Shown piece by piece: positions 1-5,514 of a DNA stretch of 5,514 nucleotides. The position numbers and the translations under genes are program-made. How positions within the stretch are numbered: position 1 is the stretch's first letter; every line of letters begins with the position of its first letter. The DNA lies in assembly GCA_947449125.1 (NCBI GenBank), contig CANFQR010000120.1, forward strand, positions 1-5,514, given 5' to 3'. The notes below the pieces were generated by a model, which ran no database searches, was not told the DNA's origin, and was given only the letters and a program-made list of their open reading frames with translations. The DNA is from Bacteroidota bacterium (GTDB lineage Bacteria; Bacteroidota; Bacteroidia; B-17B0; Aurantibacillaceae).

Positions 1-1134
1 AAACAGTGTTAAGTTAGCAGTATTTCCTTCTGAAATAAGTGGTGTTTTTAACCGTAAAGCTGAATAGGCATTATCAGATAATGACTTAATAATTGCATTA
101 ATATTTTTATCTTTTAATCCTTCAAGCGCACACGAAAACGCAGTTTGTAAATTAATAATACCGAAGTCTGCTAAATCAAATTCTAAGTCTTTACTTTCAA
201 CATCTTGCGGTAAATGATCGCTTACTATAACATCAATAACCCCGGTTAATAGTCCGTTACGAAGTGCCTGAACATCTTTTTTTGAGCGCAACGGAGGATT
301 AACTTTATAGTTTGTGTCAAAATCTGACAAAACCGTGTCGTCTAAAAACAAATTTAATGCTGCAACACCACAACTAACATTTAAACCATTTGCTTTTGCT
401 TTTTTTATTAATTCTACACTACCCTTAGTACTTATAGTTGGAATATGAAGTTTGCCACCGGCATATTCTAAAATTGCCAAATTTCGTTGAACATTAAGCT
501 CTTCAGCTAATACAGGAATTCCTTTTAATCCCAAAGATGTAGACATTTCGCCTTCATTAATTTGCCCTCCATTAGAAATACTAGCGTCATCACAATGCAC
601 AACAACAAACGAATTTATATTTGATGAATACTGAAGCGCACGCATTACCATCCCTGCATCTTTAACCGCATGCTTGTAATCACTAAAAGCAGCAGCACCC
701 GACATCTTCATATCATACATCTCCGCCAAATCTTTACCTTTTCCATCAACGGTTATGGTTCCAAAAGGCAAAACAGTTACCAGTTTATTTTGTGTTTTAT
801 TAAGGATATATTCTATTTGAGATTTATTATGTAAAGCCGGATTATTATAGCTATGAATGCAAACTGTTGTAAAACCACCGGATGCCGAAGATTTTATTAA
901 GGTATCTAATGTTTCTTTATGTTCATATCCCGGATCGCAGGCAACTGCTTGCATATCAACCCAACCATTAGAAACTTTTAGATTATTACCCTCTATTAAT
1001 TTTACATTAGTTTTTGGCGATATTGTTTTTTTAATTTCGATTATAACTCCTCCCTCAATCAAAATATCAACCGTTTTGTTATAATGGGGACTATTTTCTG
1101 CTAAAATATGGGCTTGTTTAATTAATATATTCAT
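1..1134 (-). CDS. Dihydroorotase-like protein, probably non-catalytic (PyrC paralogue), 3' end cut by window edge
   Basis: The visible 378 residues have the layout of a class I dihydroorotase (amidohydrolase superfamily): a small N-terminal beta domain (about 1-55), then a TIM-barrel. About 40-50 C-terminal residues lie beyond position 1, judging by the usual family length of 415-430. Recognisable family blocks are VDM..xxDPGYEHKE (59-73), HCDD (180-183), NEG (193-195), LGLKGIPVLAEE (201-212), HIPTIST (230-236) and SDHLP (305-309). The active site is degraded. The metal-binding H-x-H is Q62-x-V64, and the substrate-binding Arg is C66. The second His of H-x-x-H is T233, the usual P-H-H-L is A-L-N-L (259-262), and the final P-H is P-Q310. 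Asp152, His180 and Asp306 remain. Real dihydroorotase cyclises carbamoyl-aspartate in pyrimidine synthesis, and this protein should not be able to. A structural or partner role, as for the inactive PyrC' that supports aspartate transcarbamoylase in some bacteria, is inference. The ATG at 1134 sits 4 bp after the upstream stop, behind an A-rich leader, so co-transcription is likely. Confidence 0.88.
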   Translation of the reverse strand, partial: MNILIKQAHILAENSPHYNKTVDILIEGGVIIEIKKTISPKTNVKLIEGNNLKVSNGWVDMQAVACDPGYEHKETLDTLIKSSASGGFTTVCIHSYNNPALHNKSQIEYILNKTQNKLVTVLPFGTITVDGKGKDLAEMYDMKMSGAAAFSDYKHAVKDAGMVMRALQYSSNINSFVVVHCDDASISNGGQINEGEMSTSLGLKGIPVLAEELNVQRNLAILEYAGGKLHIPTISTKGSVELIKKAKANGLNVSCGVAALNLFLDDTVLSDFDTNYKVNPPLRSKKDVQALRNGLLTGVIDVIVSDHLPQDVESKDLEFDLADFGIINLQTAFSCALEGLKDKNINAIIKSLSDNAYSALRLKTPLISEGNTANLTLF

Positions 1135-1138
1135 TTTT

Positions 1139-3190
1139 TTATTTTAATAATCTAAGTATGGCTACTTCGGCTGCTATAAATAGCAAAGTTAAGATAATAA
1201 ATAATTTCCAAAGTCTTTTCCCTTCTGTACCTTGCTGAATAAAGCTTGTTAACTCATTAGCTGTATTTTCAATAATATTTATGTTCGTAAATGTTTTATC
1301 GTTAATTATTTTATTTAATTGTTCGTTGTTTAAACAATTCAAATCAGATTCTTTTCTTGAATAATTAAAAGCCAATGGAATTAATAATGTGTTATTTCTT
1401 AATACTTCAAAAAATCCGGGAACGTTTATTTGGTTATGAGGAAATAACGATAAAGCATTATTAATTAATCTAGACTCTGGTATAATATCAAAATTTCCAG
1501 ACACCTGCTTAATATGCACAGGTTGATCTTTTAATGTTATATCATTTTTAATAGTAATTAAAACATTTGAACTTACGTTGTAAAACAGAGGCAAGGCTTT
1601 AACACTATTAAAACAAATTTGATACAAAGTAGGTACAAACAAGGCATGTTTTGAGAAATTAGTGCATTTCTCATTTAGAGGCGATGTGATTAAATAAACT
1701 GTTGCATTATTTTTTTTTGATTCACCAAAAAAAACATCCGAATTTTGAAGCGTTAATATTCCCTCAAAATCCATTTTACTATATGCTTGTAATTTAAAAT
1801 GTTTTGTAATTGTAGGTAAATTCATCCTATCATTAATTTTTTCGAACACTCCACTATAAAATGTTGAAGCAGATTCAATTTTATCAACTTTTAAGCTACT
1901 GCTATCGGAAGTTATAAAATTAGGAAGGTTAAAAGCTGATAAACTTTGATTAAAATTAATTAAACTTAAATTTTGTGATGGTATGAAAACAATTGAACCT
2001 CCAACTTCTGAAAATTTTAATAATTCAGTCATAAGGCCACTGCTTAACTCGCTTAACTGATTTAAAAAAATGACATCACTTGTTTTGAACATACTAAAAT
2101 CGATAGCTTGTTCAGAGAAAATAGTTGATTTAAACAGCGAATCGGATTTAAAAAGATTCGTTATTGAATTTTCCAAATTTTGATCTTTACCATTAATAAC
2201 ACAAACAGAAATGTTTACCTTAGAATTGAAAGCAAAAAACAATTCATCATCAAAAGTAATCGGATAATCCTCTATTTTAATGGAACCATAGTTTATTCCC
2301 TCCTGCTTGCAATCAAACGTAAACTTAATTTCGGTGGTTGAATTTGCTTCAACAGAAAAAGAACTAATAGCAATTTGTTGTTTGTTAAGGTAAAGTTTGG
2401 CAGAACCAATCTCTATAGTTGCATTGCCGTTATTTACAATTTTGGCGTGGAGTTTTTGAATAAATCCTTTTTGCTGCAATGGAGATTCAAACCAACAAGA
2501 ATCAATATAAAGATTGTTTGTTTCATTAGCTATTAAAGGAATTAAAGTAAGTTTAACACTTGTATCGTTATTAATTTCGTTTAAATTAAATGTAGACTTT
2601 TGTGCATCACTTATAGCAAATAAATTTTTATTAACCAGATTAGACGATTTTAAAAATTCAGACTGACGTTTAAAAACATCACTAAAAAATCTAACCGAAG
2701 ATGATATTTTAATTTCATCAATAATATTTAACACATCTTCTTTTGAATTAAAGCGCTGATGCCTACCTTCGAAATCGTTAGTAATTATTTGAAATTTATC
2801 ACCATTAGAAAATGCTTTAACAATTTCTTTTGCTTTTGTTTTTGCAACTTCAAGCAACGGTCCTTGTTTGTTTAAATTTTCCATACTATAAGAATTATCC
2901 AAATAAATACTTATAGCTTTTGCACCGGAATTTAAGATTACTGTATTTTTATCTTTAATTATTGGCTGAGAAAAGGCAATAACTAAGCAGCAAATGGCAA
3001 GACAGCGAGCTAATAAAACAAGTATCTCACGCAAACGCGATTTGGATTTACTCTGATGCTGAATTTCTTTTAAAAATTTAACATTTGTAAAATAAACCTT
3101 TTTATACCGTCTGAAATTAAATAAATGAATAATAATAGGAATTGAAACCGCCGCTAAAGCCCATAAAAATGCGGGATAAACAAACATCAT
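1139..3190 (-). CDS. BatA-type membrane protein with vWA-like domain (N-terminal double-transmembrane anchor)
   Basis: This 683-residue protein starts with the BatA/aerotolerance N-terminal module: a hydrophobic helix at about 7-23, the basic linker HLFNFRRYKKVYFTNVKFL (22-40), and a second helix at about 56-74. The next part resembles a von Willebrand A domain (about 90-220). Its metal-site motif D98-x-S100-x-S102 is intact, and a later ISDAQ (193-197) fits the vWA strand that carries the third metal ligand. Residues about 230-320 look like a beta-rich Ig/CARDB-type segment. Residues about 325-510 look like the glutamine-amidotransferase-like fold often found in these large proteins. A last helix (about 663-680) anchors the C-terminus. 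The bulk is therefore predicted to lie in the periplasm. Its role is unknown. The BatA name comes from an aerotolerance operon, but none of the usual neighbours (MoxR ATPase, DUF58, BatB-E) is here, and the protein is about twice the size of BatA itself. Two ATG codons stand in tandem at 3190 and 3187, and either may be used. It heads the unit with the dihydroorotase-like gene. Confidence 0.88.
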   Translation of the reverse strand: MMFVYPAFLWALAAVSIPIIIHLFNFRRYKKVYFTNVKFLKEIQHQSKSKSRLREILVLLARCLAICCLVIAFSQPIIKDKNTVILNSGAKAISIYLDNSYSMENLNKQGPLLEVAKTKAKEIVKAFSNGDKFQIITNDFEGRHQRFNSKEDVLNIIDEIKISSSVRFFSDVFKRQSEFLKSSNLVNKNLFAISDAQKSTFNLNEINNDTSVKLTLIPLIANETNNLYIDSCWFESPLQQKGFIQKLHAKIVNNGNATIEIGSAKLYLNKQQIAISSFSVEANSTTEIKFTFDCKQEGINYGSIKIEDYPITFDDELFFAFNSKVNISVCVINGKDQNLENSITNLFKSDSLFKSTIFSEQAIDFSMFKTSDVIFLNQLSELSSGLMTELLKFSEVGGSIVFIPSQNLSLINFNQSLSAFNLPNFITSDSSSLKVDKIESASTFYSGVFEKINDRMNLPTITKHFKLQAYSKMDFEGILTLQNSDVFFGESKKNNATVYLITSPLNEKCTNFSKHALFVPTLYQICFNSVKALPLFYNVSSNVLITIKNDITLKDQPVHIKQVSGNFDIIPESRLINNALSLFPHNQINVPGFFEVLRNNTLLIPLAFNYSRKESDLNCLNNEQLNKIINDKTFTNINIIENTANELTSFIQQGTEGKRLWKLFIILTLLFIAAEVAILRLLK

Positions 3191-3336
3191 AGTGCATAAA
3201 AATACAAAATAGAAACGGGTTTACAAATGACAATTCCTGTTTTTTATGAAAAATAGTATGGTTTTATATAGTGAAGAATAAGATTCTGATTACAATTCAA
3301 ATGGCTTATTCAATACAAATTTTGTAAGTTTACAAT
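3191..3336. promoter_or_regulatory. Divergent intergenic region, likely two opposing promoters
   Basis: This 146-bp gap separates the divergent BatA-type gene (minus) and the four-helix protein gene (plus), so it must hold the promoter of at least the first. On the minus strand a TATTTTG (3211-3205) lies 19 bases after a TTG (3233-3231). This is close to the Bacteroidota pattern of TTTG near -33 and TAnnTTTG near -7, but the -7 element is one base short. On the plus strand AAATTTTG (3317-3324) matches TAnnTTTG with one mismatch, but it lies only 12 bases before the ATG. Both are weak matches in AT-rich DNA. Neither start has a Shine-Dalgarno-like site. Confidence 0.3.
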
Positions 3337-3975
3337 ATGAATTCAGCACTTGCATCTATTGGTAAAAATCTGTTTTTACTAATCATCTTATTTATTTCTG
3401 CATTTAATTTTTATTATGGATGGTTTTATTGGAAAGAATTGCTTGGCATACAATTAATGTTTGGTTTAGCCTATGTGTTTTTAAGCTGTTATGAATTATT
3501 AAATGCTAGTTATAAAGCTTCTTTGCCTGTACAGCGTTTTTCTTATTTTACGTTTAGCTTGGTTAGCTTCAGAATTTTAAAAGCAGGGATTTTTATAACA
3601 TTTGCAATTATGTTATATACATCTGATAGTCGCGCAAAATATTTATTTGCCATTTGTTTAATAATTGCTTTAACCGAACTTGTTATTTTACTTATTAAAT
3701 ACAAAAAAAACCTCTGTTTTATTAGTATTTACGCAAATTACCTATTGTTTGCAGAAAAGAATTTGAAAAAAATATTCGCTAATGAAATTGAATTAATTGA
3801 ATTTAGGCATGAAATATTTTATTTTATAAACAAAGACAAAAAAACATTTCAAATTAAATTGATGCATATAAATGAAAAAGAAACGTTTTTATTAGCTATT
3901 AATGATTGGATTACACGAAATAATTGTAATGTTAGTATTGAATCAAAAGAAAAAATTTTAAAATGTCTTAATTAA
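3337..3975 (+). CDS. Uncharacterised four-helix membrane protein with soluble C-terminal domain
   Basis: I do not recognise this 212-residue protein. Four hydrophobic helices are predicted at about 10-28, 37-55, 69-94 and 101-121. A basic segment (KYKK, 121-124) follows, which by the positive-inside rule puts the C-terminal part in the cytoplasm. Residues about 125-200 alternate hydrophobic and polar residues in short strands and end in an amphipathic helix with a central Trp (LLAINDWI). That pattern resembles small bacterial PH-like domains of membrane proteins, but I base this on pattern only. There are no catalytic motifs, no signal peptidase site and no cysteine pairs of note. The ATG at 3337 has no Shine-Dalgarno site. 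The start fits because the first helix begins about 10 residues later. The gene is a single-gene unit on the plus strand, divergent from the BatA-type gene and convergent with the ABC ATPase gene, so its neighbours give no functional clue. Codon use looks like the rest of the window. Confidence 0.8.
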   Translation: MNSALASIGKNLFLLIILFISAFNFYYGWFYWKELLGIQLMFGLAYVFLSCYELLNASYKASLPVQRFSYFTFSLVSFRILKAGIFITFAIMLYTSDSRAKYLFAICLIIALTELVILLIKYKKNLCFISIYANYLLFAEKNLKKIFANEIELIEFRHEIFYFINKDKKTFQIKLMHINEKETFLLAINDWITRNNCNVSIESKEKILKCLN

Positions 3976-4024
3976 TTTTAAAATAAAACTTGTAATCAGA
4001 TTTAAACAATACCAATTCAAACAT
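3976..4024. other. Convergent intergenic gap, no clear terminator
   Basis: These 49 bp separate the stop codons of two convergent genes. Transcription from both sides should end near here, but I find no GC-rich hairpin followed by a T run on either strand. The only pairings are short and AT-only, such as the self-complementary ATTTTAAAAT at 3975-3984. The gap carries one copy of an 11-base inverted repeat (3990-4000) and one copy of a 9-base direct repeat (4013-4021). Both also occur upstream of the 3337-3975 gene. Confidence 0.5.
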
Positions 4025-4705
4025 TTACATTTTAATAATTTTGCCATCCTCCATTTCAATAATACGATTTGTTTTTTTTGCAAATTCGTTATCATGAGTC
4101 ACAATTAATAGTGTTTGATTATAGGTGGTTGTTAATTCTTGAAATATATCAAAAACAATATCGCTGTTTTTTTTATCCAGATTTCCTGTTGGCTCATCAC
4201 CCATTATAATAATTGGATCGTTTATTAAAGCTCTAGCTATTGCTACACGCTGCTTTTGTCCACCAGATAATTGATTCGGTTTTTTTAACGCTTCATTTTC
4301 TATTCCAAGTATTTTTAGTTTTTGTATAGCTCTTTGTTCTGCCTCTTTTTCTGAATAAAAACCCAACTTTAATGCGGGTAACATGACATTTTTCAAAACC
4401 GAAAACTCATTTAATAAATAATGGAATTGAAAAACAAATCCAATTTTAGCATTGCGCACAAGTGCAAGTTCAGACTCTTTCTTGTTTTTTAGAGATATAT
4501 CATCCAACCAAAATTCTCCTTCATATTCTGTATCCATAGTAGAAAGAATATATAAAAGCGTTGATTTGCCGCATCCTGATTTTCCAATTACAGATACAAA
4601 TTCTCCTTTATTCACTGAAAAATTGATATCATTAAGAACTTTTATTTTTGAAGGATTATGAAAGTATTTAGAAATGCCTTTTACTTGAAGTATTGTTCCT
4701 TCCAT
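4025..4705 (-). CDS. LolD-like ABC transporter ATP-binding protein
   Basis: This complete 226-residue ABC ATPase has every motif: Walker A GKSGCGKST (41-49), Q-loop Gln93, signature LSGGQ (146-150), Walker B IIIMGDE (165-171) with catalytic Glu171, D-loop GNLD (174-177) and H-loop His204. The stretch after the Q-loop, QFHYLLNEFSVLKNV (93-107), closely follows the LolD pattern (QFHxLLPxFTxxENV). This places it in the LolD/MacB/FtsE group that works with FtsX-fold permeases. In that group ATP binding and hydrolysis at the inner membrane drive release of lipoproteins to a periplasmic carrier, or other mechanotransmission across the membrane. The substrate here is not fixed by the sequence, so I give no gene symbol. 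The gene starts one base after the permease stop (TAA-T-ATG) and is surely co-expressed with it. The order permease then ATPase, as separate genes, differs from MacB, where the two are fused. Confidence 0.93.
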   Translation of the reverse strand: MEGTILQVKGISKYFHNPSKIKVLNDINFSVNKGEFVSVIGKSGCGKSTLLYILSTMDTEYEGEFWLDDISLKNKKESELALVRNAKIGFVFQFHYLLNEFSVLKNVMLPALKLGFYSEKEAEQRAIQKLKILGIENEALKKPNQLSGGQKQRVAIARALINDPIIIMGDEPTGNLDKKNSDIVFDIFQELTTTYNQTLLIVTHDNEFAKKTNRIIEMEDGKIIKM

Positions 4706-4706
4706 A

Positions 4707-5514
4707 TTATTTACCTCTTATGATAATTACCGGATCAAGTTTACTTGCTTTTTTTGATGGAAAATACCCTGCAAAATAGGTTGTGACTATAGAAAAAATT
4801 GTACCTATGATATAAAATTTTAATTCATAATTAATTGGATACGTTTTTATTGTTGGTAATGAATTTGTATTGAATGGTATTTGATCAATTATTGCTGAAA
4901 GACCTAATCCCAAAATTAACCCAATTAAACCACCAAAAACACCAATTGCAGATGCTATAGAAATAAATATAACCTTTACATCTTTTCCCGAAAATCCAAT
5001 AGCTTTTAAAATAGCAATGGCATCCATTTTTTCATAAATCATCATATTTAATATATTATATATTCCAAAACCAGCAACAATAAGCAAGGTAACTCCAACA
5101 GCATAGGATATTAAACTTCTTACAAAACTACCTGTTTCAAATTGAGAGTTAGCCGTTTTGATATCTAATGCATCCACATTAAATAAATTTTTATACTCTA
5201 TAGCTAGTTTAGGAGCAATCTCAATATCATTTAGCTTAATTAATATATCTGTAATCCCATTAAAAGATTCTCCGATTAATTTCTGAGTAGTTGAAATAGA
5301 GCAATAACTTTCTAAAGCGTCCAACTCACGCAAACCCGACTGAAAAAATCCAACTACTTTTAGTCGAATGCTTGTTCCCTGAGCAGTAGTTAACTGAATT
5401 ACATCACCTATCTGCGCCAACATTTTATCTGCAATTCCCTTTCCTAATATAATACTATTTGGTATAATTTTTAAATCCATAAAGTTACCAGCAACAACAT
5501 AGTCTTTAAATAGA
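4707..5514 (-). CDS. ABC transporter permease, FtsX/LolC-LolE-MacB type, 5' end cut by window edge
   Basis: The frame is open to the right edge and the residues just before the internal Met at 5480 (DYVVAGNF) continue the family pattern, so 5480 is not the true start. About 268 residues are visible. Numbered from that Met, residues 1-115 are the end of the periplasmic MacB-type domain, with ILGKGIADKM (10-20) and VVGFF (42-46) as typical blocks. Three membrane helices follow at about 121-147, 169-197 and 220-240, forming the C-terminal FtsX domain. Between the first two lies the coupling-helix segment EKMDAIAILKAIGFS (150-164), which contacts the ATPase in this family. The protein ends in the usual SKKASKLDPVIIIRGK. 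The N-terminal helix and the first part of the periplasmic domain are missing from the window. It pairs with the LolD-like ATPase directly downstream. Transport of lipoproteins or other hydrophobic substrates from the inner membrane is the family expectation. LolC/E-like versus MacB-like or another efflux role cannot be settled here. Confidence 0.92.
   Translation of the reverse strand, partial: LFKDYVVAGNFMDLKIIPNSIILGKGIADKMLAQIGDVIQLTTAQGTSIRLKVVGFFQSGLRELDALESYCSISTTQKLIGESFNGITDILIKLNDIEIAPKLAIEYKNLFNVDALDIKTANSQFETGSFVRSLISYAVGVTLLIVAGFGIYNILNMMIYEKMDAIAILKAIGFSGKDVKVIFISIASAIGVFGGLIGLILGLGLSAIIDQIPFNTNSLPTIKTYPINYELKFYIIGTIFSIVTTYFAGYFPSKKASKLDPVIIIRGK
4713..4718 (-). promoter_or_regulatory. 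Ribosome-binding site AGAGGT for the ABC ATPase gene, inside the permease gene
   Basis: AGAGGT on the minus strand lies 7 bases before the ATG at 4705 and supports that start. It is made of the Arg-Gly codons near the end of the permease (…IIIRGK), so the conserved C-terminal residues double as a translation signal. It is the only good Shine-Dalgarno-like site in front of any start in this window and suggests that ATPase translation is coupled to that of the permease. Confidence 0.55.

Noticed and set aside
857..1084. Plus-strand open frame of 75 codons
   Set aside because: It lies wholly antisense within the dihydroorotase-like gene, which has clear family motifs. The predicted peptide has no recognisable features and no start signal.
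1139..3190. Classical aerotolerance (Bat) operon
   Set aside because: Only the N-terminal anchor module and vWA-like part match BatA. No MoxR, DUF58, BatB, BatC, BatD or BatE gene is adjacent, and the protein is much longer than BatA.
3958..4035. Inverted repeat TTAAAATGT / ACATTTTAA spanning the convergent gene ends, considered as a bidirectional terminator
   Set aside because: The arms are AT-rich, lie about 60 bases apart and fall within the coding ends of both genes. There is no compact GC-containing stem, so a terminator hairpin is not supported.
4452..4661. Plus-strand open frame of 69 codons
   Set aside because: It is antisense to the most conserved part of the ABC ATPase (Walker A region). 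Such shadow frames arise from the constrained coding strand.
5478..5480. ATG at 5480 as the true start of the permease
   Set aside because: The same frame stays open to the window edge and the residues before it fit the family's periplasmic domain. A start here would also leave out the N-terminal membrane helix that this family needs.

Overview
The window is AT-rich and gene-dense. It most likely comes from a member of the Bacteroidota. The evidence is a large BatA-type double-membrane-anchor von Willebrand protein next to a dihydroorotase-like gene, starts preceded by A-rich leaders rather than strong Shine-Dalgarno sites, and a LolD-type ABC cassette with a separately encoded FtsX-type permease. 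I cannot name the genus.

Region 1 (1-3190, minus strand) is a two-gene unit. The upstream gene (1139-3190) encodes a 683-residue BatA-type protein with two N-terminal membrane anchors, a vWA-like domain with an intact D-x-S-x-S metal site, a long extracytoplasmic part and a C-terminal anchor. Four bases after its stop begins a dihydroorotase-like gene (1-1134) that runs off the left edge. The second product has the dihydroorotase fold signatures but has lost most metal-binding and substrate-binding residues. It is probably a non-catalytic paralogue (pseudo-dihydroorotase), not a working pyrimidine enzyme.

Region 2 (3191-4024) holds a plus-strand orphan gene (3337-3975) for a small four-helix membrane protein with a soluble C-terminal domain. 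It is divergent from the BatA-type gene across 146 bp and convergent with the ABC gene across 49 bp.

Region 3 (4025-5514, minus strand) is an ABC transporter pair. A permease of the LolC/LolE/MacB (FtsX) type, cut by the right edge, is followed after one base by a complete LolD-like ATPase. The ATPase's ribosome-binding site lies inside the last codons of the permease, which suggests translational coupling. The pair probably moves lipoproteins or another hydrophobic substrate out of the inner membrane.

I see no RNA gene, insertion sequence, CRISPR array or phage gene. The region looks like ordinary chromosomal core or lineage-core sequence. The points most worth a second look are the degenerate dihydroorotase, its tight linkage to the BatA-type gene, and the uncharacterised four-helix protein.
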